Part shown: positions 44,561-53,814 of the stretch, one piece after another
Layout: the number at the start of each line of letters is the position of its first letter
How positions within the stretch are numbered: position 1 is the first letter of the stretch
Assembly (NCBI RefSeq): GCF_007860095.1
Contig: NZ_SJPT01000005.1
Location: 434,001 to 498,000 of the forward strand
Source of the DNA: Novipirellula galeiformis
Lineage (GTDB): Bacteria > Planctomycetota > Planctomycetia > Pirellulales > Pirellulaceae
DNA length: 64,000 bases
Reading direction: 5' to 3'
Made by a program: the position numbers and the translations under genes
Notes under the pieces: model-generated
What the model saw: the letters and a program-made list of their open reading frames with translations, nothing else
The model's database searches: none
Told to the model about the DNA's origin: nothing

Positions 44561-45154
44561 TGCCTGGGTGCCCCGCATCCAATGAGAAGAAGATGAGTCG
44601 CGTAGATCCGCCTTAATGAACGCGGATCGAAACGCAAAAGCGGGGAACCAGCCTACCACAATTTATGGGTGTTGCCTAAACGAATTGGCTTTACAAGCAT
44701 TGCAAAGGTGGTTACATGTTGCCGCACGTTTCAATTGGGCTGGTCTCGAACGCTGGCATGGGCGCCGGCTGAAGCCTGGATTTTAGCGGGATGAGTAAAA
44801 TGCAATGGTAGGTCGCGGAGTTTTAAACGCAGAAACGCTGAGGGCGCAGAGAAGTAGCGGGGGGGGGTAAGAAGCATTTGCTCTGCGCTCTCAGCGACTC
44901 TGCGTTTAGTCTTATCCGCGTCTAGTGCGGACTGCTGCGGGTGAATGAACGCTATCGGCTTGGAAAGCCGAGCGGCTTGCACTGACACCTTCTATGGACC
45001 TGGGCCGATGCGGAAAAGGCAGGGGCGGCGTGCGTGTCATCATGGCCAAAGCCACGAATCCAACGGACACCACCCCCGCGAGACCAGAAGGGGAGTTGGG
45101 AGACAAGGAAACATTGGTTCACCTCAACCTCCACCGCTCTTACTCCCAACGTGA
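44561..45154. other. intergenic region upstream of intI
   Basis: About 590 bp between the intI start and the YHS-protein stop, holding the intI promoter region and a large inverted repeat at 44824-44908. No convincing gene is seen. Confidence 0.6.
44824..44908. repeat. 28-bp inverted repeat with G8 loop (REP/MITE-like)
   Basis: Arm 44824-44851 (TAAACGCAGAAACGCTGAGG, GCGCAGAG) pairs with 44881-44908 at about 24 of 28 positions. The loop includes a run of eight or more G. It may be a REP-type element or a bidirectional transcription barrier. Confidence 0.8.
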
Positions 45155-46339
45155 TTAACGTAGTGCAGGTGCTTCAACGCCTTGTGACTTCAGAATCGCC
45201 AAATACTTTGCCGGATCGGCAGCGATCTTTTTCGCACAGCCTGGGCAGCAGATGTAGATCGCTTTGCCAGCCGCATTGACCTTGAACGGGCCGCCCATTG
45301 CATCGAGCGGTTCGTCCATTACCGGGCATTGCTTTTGTGCGGCAATGTAAGGTGCATCCGCCGGGCTGACTTTGAACACACCCTCACGCACCTGTTCCCC
45401 TTGGGCGGGAACGCTCGCTGTGGCATGCTTTCCGGCAGTCGTCGATTCCTCCGCAGGCGCCGAGTCGCCGTAGACCATGGCCAGATATTTGGCTGGCTCT
45501 GCTTTGATCTTTTTGACACATCCCTTGCAACACAAGAAAATAGGTTTGTCCCCAATCGTCACTTTGACCGGCTGTCCCATGCTGCCGAGCGGCTCATCCA
45601 TGACAGGGCACGTGGCCTGCTTTGCCACCAAGGCAGCGTCCGCAGCGGTGGCGCTGGCGACGGTGATTTCCGGGCGTCCGGCTGCATATTTCGCAGGATT
45701 CGATTTCACCGCGTTGACGCATCCGGCGCAACAGACATAGACCGTTTGTCCGTTGATATCGACGCCAATGGGATCGCCCATGCTGCCCAGTGGTTTGCCA
45801 GAAACAAGACAAATCTTTTGTCGCGCAATCGCCGCGGCGGCAAGCTGGGTTTCGCTGGCCGGGACCGTCGCCACTTCTTTAAAGACAACGGCTTGGCCAC
45901 TCGTGGACGGCACGCCGACCAATTGAACATCGATCTCGATTTGTCGTCCTGCGATTGCCGACAAGTTCACTGCTGACGACAAACCGCCTTTGCCGTCGGG
46001 AAGCAGATCGTAGCGATAACGTTTTGCGTTTCCTTCGACGCGAAGGGACGCCGCCCCTCGGCCTTGCTCTATCGCAACAGGCGTTCCGGCGCGGTCATAC
46101 ACGAACAATTGGATCCCGCCTTGAGAAACCACGGTCTCCAGTTGCACCCCGCCGGTTTGTCGCAACGATCCTCCATGAGGTCCTTGCACCGGTTGCTCGG
46201 CAGTCGCCACGGCCGATGAACCGTGGGCGGCATGACTATGTCCAGCGTGGTTTTCAAGGTTTTGTGCGTTGACCGACAGCGATCCCGTCGCAAAGGCACC
46301 GGCAACCAAAGTCAGTGCAAAATGTAAATTGCGTTTCAT
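45155..46339 (-). CDS. secreted protein with three CCxGC (YHS-like) metal modules
   Basis: 394 residues from the ATG at 46339. Signal peptide (MKRNLHFALTLVAGAFATGS), a His-rich stretch (NHAGHSHAAHG), a beta domain (~45-160), then three modules. Each has (C)PV/LxxxPLxxMGxPxxV, GKxIYxCCxGC and PxKY: CCAGC ~225, CCKGC ~290 and CCPGC ~375. They look like degenerate YHS or heavy-metal-binding repeats with a vicinal Cys pair. It would bind Cu/Ag in the periplasm and stands next to cusA. Confidence 0.8.
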   Translation of the reverse strand: MKRNLHFALTLVAGAFATGSLSVNAQNLENHAGHSHAAHGSSAVATAEQPVQGPHGGSLRQTGGVQLETVVSQGGIQLFVYDRAGTPVAIEQGRGAASLRVEGNAKRYRYDLLPDGKGGLSSAVNLSAIAGRQIEIDVQLVGVPSTSGQAVVFKEVATVPASETQLAAAAIARQKICLVSGKPLGSMGDPIGVDINGQTVYVCCAGCVNAVKSNPAKYAAGRPEITVASATAADAALVAKQATCPVMDEPLGSMGQPVKVTIGDKPIFLCCKGCVKKIKAEPAKYLAMVYGDSAPAEESTTAGKHATASVPAQGEQVREGVFKVSPADAPYIAAQKQCPVMDEPLDAMGGPFKVNAAGKAIYICCPGCAKKIAADPAKYLAILKSQGVEAPALR

Positions 46340-46586
46340 CCTTGTTCTCTCTCTTAAAATTGGGGGGAATCTTTCGACAGGGTTTCCATTCCAATGGTGT
46401 CCGTCACCGATTGGATGCTTGATCACGAGAATCCTTCACGAAGAAGGTGTTTTTTTCGGAGGTAGATGTAAGGGAAATGATTCATTGACCAATAAATCTC
46501 GGCTTGCGGCGTTGGCGTTAAACGAGGTTCGATGTCGCGGTGCGGCGCGAACCGCCCAGTGTTTTGCGAACGTTTTTTTCATGCCA

Positions 46587-49500
46587 CTAAACATGAGCAT
46601 CACTCGCTGCTAAGTGCTTCGGTTCTGTCATCGCGGTGGAATCCTCAACGTTGTCGTCGCTACGCTGCCACAACGTGTCGTTGAATCCCAATCGCATTTT
46701 CATTTCCAAATAGCCGCTGTAGAGCGTCGGCACGATGAAGGAGGTAAACGGTTCGGCTAACATCCCGCCGAACACGGGAATCGCCATCGCACGGGCGACG
46801 TCGGCTCCACGTCCCGTGGCAATCAAGACCGGAATTAGCGCCGCCAACGTCGTTACGGTCGTCATCATGCAAGGTCGAATGCGTTTCAATCCTGCCTCGT
46901 ACACCGTGTTGCGAATGTCTTCGACCGATTCGATTTTTCGTTTCCGTAGCAATTGGTGAATGTAGGTCGCCATCACGACTCCATCGTCGACGGCCAAACC
47001 GAATAACGCGATGAAGCCGACCCAAACCGCGGTGTTCAATTCCACATTCATCCATCCCACCAAAACCATTCCGCCAGCAAACGCCACGGGAATTCCGGTA
47101 AAGACCGCCATCGCAATCGGCAGGTTACGGAACTCCATGTAGATCAGCATCAGGTTGATCAAAATCACCAGCGGAATGATCCACATCAATCGCTGGTTGG
47201 CTTCGATTTGATTGCGAAAACTCCCCACGGCTTCGAGCGAATAGCCTGGTGGCAGCGACAGATGATTCGGATGTTGTGGGGGCAGTGCCTGAGCTTCAAG
47301 CAATTGTTTTTCAATGGCCGATACCGACTCTAAATCGCCCGCCGCGCCGTTGGCCATAAACGACACGTGTGCCACTAAGCGAGCGTTCTCGCTATTGATT
47401 GCACCAGGGCCCCAGGTGGTCTCCAGCGTCGCCAGTTCCTCCAACGGTACCACCGCACCGCTGTCGGTAACGACTGGCAATCGACTCAATTGATCGATGT
47501 GTTCTCGCAGGTCTCGGTCATAACGCAGTCGAACGGGGTAGCGTTCACGTCCCTCGACCGTCTTGATCAAATTCATGCCGCCCAGTGCGGTTTCGATGAC
47601 TTCGTTGACCTTCGAGGCACTCATCCCATACCGCGACGCCGCTTCGCGATTGACCGAAAATTCGACATACGGTTTCCCTAGCACGATGTCGGGGTTTACC
47701 GTCCCTGCATTGATATACGGAGACTGCTTTAGCGTTGCGGCGACAGCCATCGCGGCATCGGCGAGCGTTTGTAAATCATCGCCATACACGCGAATCGCCA
47801 TCGGAGCTTTGATGCCGCTTTGCAGCATCACCACTCGGCCTTCGATCGGTTGCAGCGCCGAGGCTGGCGTCACCCCAGGCAAGGTGGCGACGCGATTGAT
47901 TTCGTCCCAAACGTCACGCGCCGTCACTCCCTCGCGCCACTCGCTTTCGGGCTTCAACATCACATAGGTTTCCACCATCGCGGCGGGCGCTGGATCGAGT
48001 GCCGATTCAACGCGTCCGATCTTCCCGAGCACATCTTTGACCTCGGGGATCTGGCCGATCAGTACGTCTTGTGTCTGCAACACCTGCATCGCCTGTGAAA
48101 AACTGGCGGCCGGATAAAGCGTCGGCATGTAGAACCAACTGCCTTCGTCCAGTGCGATCCAATCATCACTGCGTAATCCCGTGAAGATATGTTTTGCATC
48201 GACGTAGCCCGGAAATTCGTTCAGATCGGCACCGAACCAACTGGCGACCTTTTCGACCGGCCGCATGACCGTGGGCATGCCGACATAGGCTCCAGCGCCC
48301 AACACCAACAAGATCGCAGGAAACGACAACGCGATGACTTTGTTGTTCAGGGCGTAACGTAAGCGGGCAGCATAGATCCAGCGGACAAATCGGCTCGACG
48401 GGATCTCTTCGATCGGACGAATCCGCTCACGCAACAGTTGCCACCCCAGTACAAACCCCAATACGGCTGTCGCTGCGGATACGGCCCAGACGGGAATCGC
48501 CAACCACTCGGCAAGACGACTTCCCCATAGAAAATGAGCCGCCGTCGCGAGCAGAATTGCCAGCGCGATGCCGGCAACCAGCGCGGTTCGCTTTTGATAG
48601 TTGGCACTGCGAAGCAACAAGCGACTAAGTGCAGGCACAATCGTTACCGCGGTGATCATCGCCGCCGCGATCGCAAACGTTTTGGTATAAGCGAGCGGTG
48701 AGAACAACTTGAAGTCGCGTCCGGTCAAAAAGAAGACAGGCAGAAAACTAACGATCGTCGTCGCCACCGCAGTCACCACGGCGGGAGCCACCTCGATCGT
48801 CGCCTCGTAGACGACGTCGCTTCGCGATTTCAGAGGGGGAGAGGAAAGTGAGGAGTGAGGAGAGGTCAGTGAGGAGACGGGCAGTTCCCTCTCTTCACTC
48901 CTCACTCCCTGCTCCTCACTGCTTTTTTCCCACTCCGCCAAATGCTGATAAATATTCTCCGAGACGATGATCCCCATATCGACCATCGTACCGATTGCAA
49001 TCGCAATCCCCGCCAATGACATGATATTGGCTTCAACCCCGACGACGTGCATAGCGATGAACGACATCAAAACCGCGGCGGGCAAACTGATCGCAACGAC
49101 AAAGCTGCTGCGAATGTGCAATAGGAACAGCAGGATGATCACGGCGGTAATCAGAATCTCGTCGCGCAGTGCGTGCGTCAGCGTGGCCATCGTTTCGTCG
49201 ATAAGGCTGCTGCGGTCATAGACGCCCTGGATCGTGACACCACCGAGTGCCGGCTGGATCGCCGCGATTTTTTCTTTGATCCGATCGAGCACCGCACGCG
49301 GGTTTTCGCCGTACCGCATCACCACAACGCCACCGACCGCTTCGGCGCCGTTGTAGTCCAGGGCACCCCGTCGAAAATCAGGCCCGAGTTGGACGCGTGC
49401 GACGTCCCTCAAGTGCACCGGCACGCCATCACGCTGCAGAATCACCGTCTGTTCCAAGTCGATGATCGCTTGATTTTTATCGCCGTCGCTGCCCAAGAAT

Positions 49501-50204
49501 CCTTTGCCCCGGACTATGAATTCCATCCCCGTGGTCTCGACCGTCTTCGCGCCGACGTCCAAGTTCGATCCTTTGATCGCCATCGCAACCGCATCGAGTG
49601 TGATGTTGTGGAAGCGCAGTTTGTCGGGATCGACTTCGATCTGGTACTGGCGAACGTAACCGCCGATCGAGGCCACCTCGCTGACCCCTTCGACCGCTTG
49701 CAATTCAAATTTGACAACGAAGTCTTGCAGACTGCGAAGCTCCGCCAACCCCATTCCGCCCTCGGGCGGCTGAAGGACGTAGTAGTAGATCTGTCCAAGC
49801 CCCGTTGCATCGGGACCGAGCTGTGGAACCACGCCGTCGGGTAATTGCGACGCGGCGCTACCGAGCTGTTCGGAGACACGACTGCGTGCCCAATAGAAGT
49901 CGATCTCGTCCTTGAACGTGACTTGCACAAAGCTGTACCCAAACATGCTTTTGCCACGCACTGATTCGGCACCCGGCACGGCCAGCAGTGACACGCTGAG
50001 CGGATACGTGACTTGGTCTTCGATGTCTTTGGGCGACCGACCTGGCCACGGCGTCAACACGATGACTTGGTTCTCGCCCACGTTCGGGATCGCATCGATC
50101 GGAATGGCTTGATAAGCAAACCATCCGCCGACCGACAGACAGATCGTCATCAGCACCACGAGCCAAGGCTCACGAACGCAGAAACGAATCAGCAGGTTAA
50201 GCAT
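46587..50204 (-). CDS. cusA: heavy-metal RND efflux pump (CusA-like)
   Basis: 1205 residues, longer than E. coli CusA (1047). N-terminal MLNLLIRFCVREPWLVVLMT, PNVGENQVIVLTPWPGRSP, VRGKSMFGYSFVQV and the GLAVDDGVVMATY block are HME-RND signatures. Twelve helices are expected. Two insertions: a heptamer-repeat-encoded loop after ENIYQHLAEWEK (~421-452, Ser/Glu-rich) and extra residues around 560-680. It pumps Cu+/Ag+ from the periplasm or inner membrane outwards by proton antiport, with CusB (50725-52878) and an outer-membrane duct (53815-55404). Start 50204, ~100 bp from the oppositely oriented four-helix gene. Confidence 0.92.
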   Translation of the reverse strand: MLNLLIRFCVREPWLVVLMTICLSVGGWFAYQAIPIDAIPNVGENQVIVLTPWPGRSPKDIEDQVTYPLSVSLLAVPGAESVRGKSMFGYSFVQVTFKDEIDFYWARSRVSEQLGSAASQLPDGVVPQLGPDATGLGQIYYYVLQPPEGGMGLAELRSLQDFVVKFELQAVEGVSEVASIGGYVRQYQIEVDPDKLRFHNITLDAVAMAIKGSNLDVGAKTVETTGMEFIVRGKGFLGSDGDKNQAIIDLEQTVILQRDGVPVHLRDVARVQLGPDFRRGALDYNGAEAVGGVVVMRYGENPRAVLDRIKEKIAAIQPALGGVTIQGVYDRSSLIDETMATLTHALRDEILITAVIILLFLLHIRSSFVVAISLPAAVLMSFIAMHVVGVEANIMSLAGIAIAIGTMVDMGIIVSENIYQHLAEWEKSSEEQGVRSEERELPVSSLTSPHSSLSSPPLKSRSDVVYEATIEVAPAVVTAVATTIVSFLPVFFLTGRDFKLFSPLAYTKTFAIAAAMITAVTIVPALSRLLLRSANYQKRTALVAGIALAILLATAAHFLWGSRLAEWLAIPVWAVSAATAVLGFVLGWQLLRERIRPIEEIPSSRFVRWIYAARLRYALNNKVIALSFPAILLVLGAGAYVGMPTVMRPVEKVASWFGADLNEFPGYVDAKHIFTGLRSDDWIALDEGSWFYMPTLYPAASFSQAMQVLQTQDVLIGQIPEVKDVLGKIGRVESALDPAPAAMVETYVMLKPESEWREGVTARDVWDEINRVATLPGVTPASALQPIEGRVVMLQSGIKAPMAIRVYGDDLQTLADAAMAVAATLKQSPYINAGTVNPDIVLGKPYVEFSVNREAASRYGMSASKVNEVIETALGGMNLIKTVEGRERYPVRLRYDRDLREHIDQLSRLPVVTDSGAVVPLEELATLETTWGPGAINSENARLVAHVSFMANGAAGDLESVSAIEKQLLEAQALPPQHPNHLSLPPGYSLEAVGSFRNQIEANQRLMWIIPLVILINLMLIYMEFRNLPIAMAVFTGIPVAFAGGMVLVGWMNVELNTAVWVGFIALFGLAVDDGVVMATYIHQLLRKRKIESVEDIRNTVYEAGLKRIRPCMMTTVTTLAALIPVLIATGRGADVARAMAIPVFGGMLAEPFTSFIVPTLYSGYLEMKMRLGFNDTLWQRSDDNVEDSTAMTEPKHLAASDAHV
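48848..48919. repeat. inverted heptamer tracts inside cusA
   Basis: Left arm 48848-48875 (GTGAGGA, GTGAGGA, degenerate, GTGAGGA) mirrors right arm 48892-48919 (TCTTCAC, TCCTCAC, degenerate, TCCTCAC) around a 16-bp loop. The whole is in frame with cusA and encodes a Ser/Glu/Leu/Pro-rich loop. Confidence 0.9.
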
Positions 50205-50216
50205 TTGATAGGATCA

Positions 50217-50237
50217 GTGAGGAGTGAGGAGTGAGGA
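50217..50237. repeat. heptamer tract (GTGAGGA)3
   Basis: Three exact copies 12 bp upstream of the cusA start. Inverted relative to the seven-copy tract at 50687, with the four-helix gene between them. Confidence 0.93.
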
Positions 50238-50305
50238 GAACGGAGCGGAAAGAAAAGGTATCATGAGGTCGAATTTCCAGTTTCGCGTATTAGGAAGTTA
50301 CAATC

Positions 50306-50680
50306 ATGAGCATTATTAAAAGCCATCGAGATTTGTTGGTGTATCAAAAATCCTTTGCTGCAGCTTGCGAGGTGTTCCAGACAACGAAGCAATTTCCTCG
50401 AGAGGAAATATTCTCGTTGACAGACCAAGTCCGCCGGTCTTCTCGAAGTGTTTCTGCGAATCTTGCGGAAGCGTGGAGAAAGCGTCGGTACGAAAAACAT
50501 TTCCTCAGCACAATGAACATTGCCGAAGGCGAGGCCGCTGAAACTCAAACTTGGATCGACTTTGCAGTGGCTCATGAATACATCGACTCCAATGTGGGCA
50601 ACGAACTGAACGAACGATACGAAGAGGTGCTACGAATGCTTGTTGCCATGATTAACCATCCCGAAAAGTGGACCCTGTAA
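50306..50680 (+). CDS. four-helix-bundle protein (23S rRNA intervening-sequence type)
   Basis: 124 residues: HRDLLVYQKSFAAACEVF, FPREEIFSLTDQVRRSSRSV, SANLAEAWRKRRYEKHFLS and EGEAAETQTWIDFA match the four-helix bundle family found in rRNA intervening sequences and as free-standing genes. Role unknown. It is on the opposite strand to cusA and cusB and interrupts what would be one operon. Heptamer tracts in opposite orientation flank it on both sides (50217 and 50687), so it may have moved in as a unit (inference). Confidence 0.88.
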   Translation: MSIIKSHRDLLVYQKSFAAACEVFQTTKQFPREEIFSLTDQVRRSSRSVSANLAEAWRKRRYEKHFLSTMNIAEGEAAETQTWIDFAVAHEYIDSNVGNELNERYEEVLRMLVAMINHPEKWTL

Positions 50681-50686
50681 ACCAAC

Positions 50687-50738
50687 TCCTCACTCCTCAC
50701 TCCTCACTCCTCACTCCTCACTCCTCACTCCTCACTCC
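50687..50738. repeat. heptamer tract (TCCTCAC)7
   Basis: Seven exact copies plus TCC. The cusB stop codon (50725-50727) and its last residues (GGSEE) lie within it. It faces the inverted tract at 50217. Confidence 0.95.
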
Positions 50739-52878
50739 CCCCCAAAGACTCCTCACTCGCCTTCCCGAGGGCTAAATCACGGACGACTTCGCCGCAGTGC
50801 AACATCTCGCTGCCCCAGTACGGGTTGACTAACTCACCGCCCGGCTGCATCCAATCGCCCCCGTCGCCGAGCACCATCGGACAGTAATAATGCGTCAGCT
50901 TGGTTGCCGTTTGCGGCCCGCGTGCGATCGCCGCAGCACGCAGCATCGCGTGACTGACCCCTCGAAACGCTTCACGTGCGGTCTCGATCGATCCGTCCAT
51001 TCGTCCTGCGCTGCGTCTTGCCGACGCCAACTCTTTCTGTACGCGGTCGGGAACATCGCCCAACAATTCCAATTGCGAAAGATTTTCGAGCAATGTGTTC
51101 AGCGCCACAGGCGACGGCGTCATGTCGGCAGCCAACGCACTTTGGATCTCAAAGTAGGCTTGATAGGCTTGGTCAAACCGTTTCCCACTCTCGTTGGCCA
51201 ACATCAGCGGTTCCGCTTGCGGCAACGCCATCGGACCGGGTGCGTAACGCGGTGCCCGACTGGGGTCCATCAGCGATGGATTGCCGGCGAGTTGCATCTG
51301 TGAATCGATCAAGAAATTCCCACCCGTCGCCACGGTTTCGCCCGCCGCCAAGCCTTCGACGATTACAGCTTCATCGCGATTCATCGCACCGAGCGTCACC
51401 CGCCGAATCTCAAAACGGCCTGGTTCCGTTTCGACATACAACACGCTGTTGCTGCCGGCCAACAGCACGGCATCGCGGGGCACCGTTACCACCTCTTGCT
51501 GCGCAAGCGGCGTCGGGGAAAATCCCAGTGTCGAAGTGGACACCAAGTCCATCCCACACAACGGACACTCACCAGCGTTATCGCGGATCACTTGCGGATG
51601 CATCGGGCTGATGAACTTGCCCGCGAGTGCCGGGTCGTAAACCAAGTCGGTGGCCACTGTGGGAACGGTAATGCGTGCGGTCGCGTAGTCGCCTGGACGA
51701 AGTTTGCCATCAAAATTCAAGATCTCAACTCGCACGCGAACGGTGCGAGTTCGCGTGTTGACCGTTGGATCAATAAATGCCACACGACCGGTAAAAACCT
51801 CGCCAGGTCGCGACTGAATCTCGGCTTCGACTTGCTGGCCAAACCGAACCACCGAAGCATCGTCGGGAAACAGATCTAACATCAACCACACCGACGATAA
51901 GTCCGCGATACGATAAATCTTTTGACCTGTTTTGACGTAGTCACCTTCGACGGCAGATTTTTCGATCACGGTGCCGGTTTGAGGCGACTTGATGCGAATG
52001 CGTGACTGCGGTTTTCCACTCTTGCGAAGCGTTTCAATTTGTGATGGAGTCATCCCAAGTTCGGTAAGATTCTCGCGAGCCATCTCGTTCAAATTGGCAT
52101 CGTTGGTACTGAATCGTCCTACCGAACCACCGTCGATGCTGGTGATGAATTCGGTCTGTGCCGAATAGAGTTGAGGACTGTAGATCAGTGCCAAATCGTC
52201 ATCTTTTTTGACACGAACGCCAGCGTAATTGGCGTACATTTTCTCCAATCGGCCATCGACGTAGGCCGAGATGGTCGCCAGTTTGCTTTCGTCATAATCA
52301 ATCGCACCGATCGTGCGAATCACGCGATTGACATTGCCCATTTGGGACGTCGCGGTTTGGATACCCACCAACCGACGCGCCGCCGCTTCGATCGTGACCG
52401 ATTTCCCATCTCCGCCGCCACCGCCAACCGCCTCGACCAGTTCCATGGCACAAACCGGACACTTCCCGGGTTCGGTCGATGGCGGAGTGCACATCATCGG
52501 ACAGATGTAACGCTTGTTGGCGTCGCCCTCACTGGCCTGCGAAACCTCACTTTGCGTCGCTCCGAAAAAACCATCGGGTGTGATCCATCGAGACCGTTGG
52601 GCGACCCCAATCATCACCAACAACAGCGCGCCGACGACCAACACAGCCGCTGCCTTTGCACCGATCCGAACCACCCATTTCCATCCGCTGCGATCCTCGT
52701 CCAACGCTTTGGGGATCGATACATCGCCAGCAATGTTTTCAGGTTCTTCCGCTGGACTCGATGAAGAATCGGGGGCCGATGAAAGAACAGGTTCGTTCGT
52801 CAAGGGCGTGCTGGAGTCGTTAGGTTTTGGTTTACCGGTCATCATATATTCCGTTGCGGATTTCGTAACCACTGTCAA
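50725..52878 (-). CDS. cusB: RND periplasmic adaptor (CusB-like) with metal-binding motifs
   Basis: 717 residues, longer than E. coli CusB (~407). Acidic cytoplasmic N-terminus, one membrane helix (~75-92), then a heavy-metal-binding motif (YICPMMCTPPSTEPGKCPVC, AMEL) at ~123. The HlyD/CusB core follows (IGAIDYDESKLATISAYVDG, RIADLSSVWLMLDLF). A second module (FISPMHPQVIRDNAGECPLC, GMDL) is inserted near 428, and a Cys-containing C-terminal domain (YYCPMVLGDGGDWMQ) near 670. It links CusA to the outer-membrane duct and may pass metal to the pump. The N-terminal start could be the ATG 11-12 codons in. The C-terminal residues come from a heptamer tract. Confidence 0.9.
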   Translation of the reverse strand: MTVVTKSATEYMMTGKPKPNDSSTPLTNEPVLSSAPDSSSSPAEEPENIAGDVSIPKALDEDRSGWKWVVRIGAKAAAVLVVGALLLVMIGVAQRSRWITPDGFFGATQSEVSQASEGDANKRYICPMMCTPPSTEPGKCPVCAMELVEAVGGGGGDGKSVTIEAAARRLVGIQTATSQMGNVNRVIRTIGAIDYDESKLATISAYVDGRLEKMYANYAGVRVKKDDDLALIYSPQLYSAQTEFITSIDGGSVGRFSTNDANLNEMARENLTELGMTPSQIETLRKSGKPQSRIRIKSPQTGTVIEKSAVEGDYVKTGQKIYRIADLSSVWLMLDLFPDDASVVRFGQQVEAEIQSRPGEVFTGRVAFIDPTVNTRTRTVRVRVEILNFDGKLRPGDYATARITVPTVATDLVYDPALAGKFISPMHPQVIRDNAGECPLCGMDLVSTSTLGFSPTPLAQQEVVTVPRDAVLLAGSNSVLYVETEPGRFEIRRVTLGAMNRDEAVIVEGLAAGETVATGGNFLIDSQMQLAGNPSLMDPSRAPRYAPGPMALPQAEPLMLANESGKRFDQAYQAYFEIQSALAADMTPSPVALNTLLENLSQLELLGDVPDRVQKELASARRSAGRMDGSIETAREAFRGVSHAMLRAAAIARGPQTATKLTHYYCPMVLGDGGDWMQPGGELVNPYWGSEMLHCGEVVRDLALGKASEESLGGSEE

Positions 52879-53052
52879 ACGGGATCGAAATGGGTCGATA
52901 GAGATGGGGGTTGCGCAAACAGGTCATCGCATGGAAGACGAGTCAGGAAAGCAACAACGCGACATCATCACGCAGCACTTCTAAAGAATGCACCAACGCG
53001 AAAATCAACAGAAGAAGAGAGTTGCGATGAACGCGCAACTCAAGCGCAGACG

Positions 53053-53655
53053 CTAGATACGCCAAATACAGAGCACACGCTGAGAAAAGTGCTCCGCCGG
53101 TACATCGACGCCAACTAGCTCACCCTCGGGGCGAACGCTCGAGAGCGCAGCTTCGGCGTCAACGACACGAACAAAGTAACTGAGAACATCAAAGTCCCGC
53201 AGCTCGTTGATCGGAGGACGCGGACTCGAATCACTCAGCGGTGGCGAGGTCACACCACACAGACACGCGGAAAGATTGCGGGCGTCTGCTTTGTGACTTT
53301 CTGTGATCGCTTGCTCAGCAAGCAAAACTTTGTTCGCTGATTTGGCCGACGGCGACGTCGCGATGGACGGGGATGTCACCGCCGCAGCATCATCGTGATC
53401 GCAGCTTGATGTTTTCTGATCCGTTGGGGCAGTTTCAGTCGCAGCCGTTTCATCCGCGGCAGTGTTACTGGCACAGCAGCAACCACACTGCGTCGCTGCT
53501 ATCGCGACTTCGCAACATCCACACCCTTGGCACATCAAGCTCGCAGCGGATTTCGTAGGGCAAGATGCTTCGGCCAGACATAACGCCATCGGCTGGATCA
53601 TCGTTGCGACGATCAGCGAAAGAATGACGGCGATATGACTTAAGCGGAAGATCAC
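53053..53655 (-). CDS. secreted Cys-rich protein, probably metal-binding
   Basis: 200 residues. Signal peptide (IFRLSHIAVILSLIVATMIQ), then a Cys cluster LMCQGCGCCEVAIAATQCGC and CC at ~42-60, a DE/T/S-rich linker, CDHDD, and a C-terminal region with CLCG. Nine Cys lie within 20 residues, suggesting Cu+/Ag+ binding as in metallothionein-like proteins; no family recognised. It is divergent from the cusC-like gene and shares the box at 53675-53696. Confidence 0.65.
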   Translation of the reverse strand: MIFRLSHIAVILSLIVATMIQPMALCLAEASCPTKSAASLMCQGCGCCEVAIAATQCGCCCASNTAADETAATETAPTDQKTSSCDHDDAAAVTSPSIATSPSAKSANKVLLAEQAITESHKADARNLSACLCGVTSPPLSDSSPRPPINELRDFDVLSYFVRVVDAEAALSSVRPEGELVGVDVPAEHFSQRVLCIWRI

Positions 53656-53674
53656 TACTGAAACGCTCCGATGA

Positions 53675-53696
53675 ATATACCCATGACCGGTATACG
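53675..53696. promoter_or_regulatory. putative copper-regulator box before the cusC-like gene
   Basis: The palindrome TATACC-n7-GGTATA (53676-53694) lies between the divergent Cys-rich and cusC-like genes. It shares its pattern with the box upstream of copA (21371-21392). Confidence 0.45.
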
Positions 53697-53814
53697 CATT
53701 GTATCGGTCATTTGCCCGATTGGTTCAAGGGGAATTTACGGACTGGGCAAGTTTTACAGTGGCATTATAGCTACACCAAATCAAAAAGTGACGCTTTTCA
53801 TCGCGGGAACTGGC

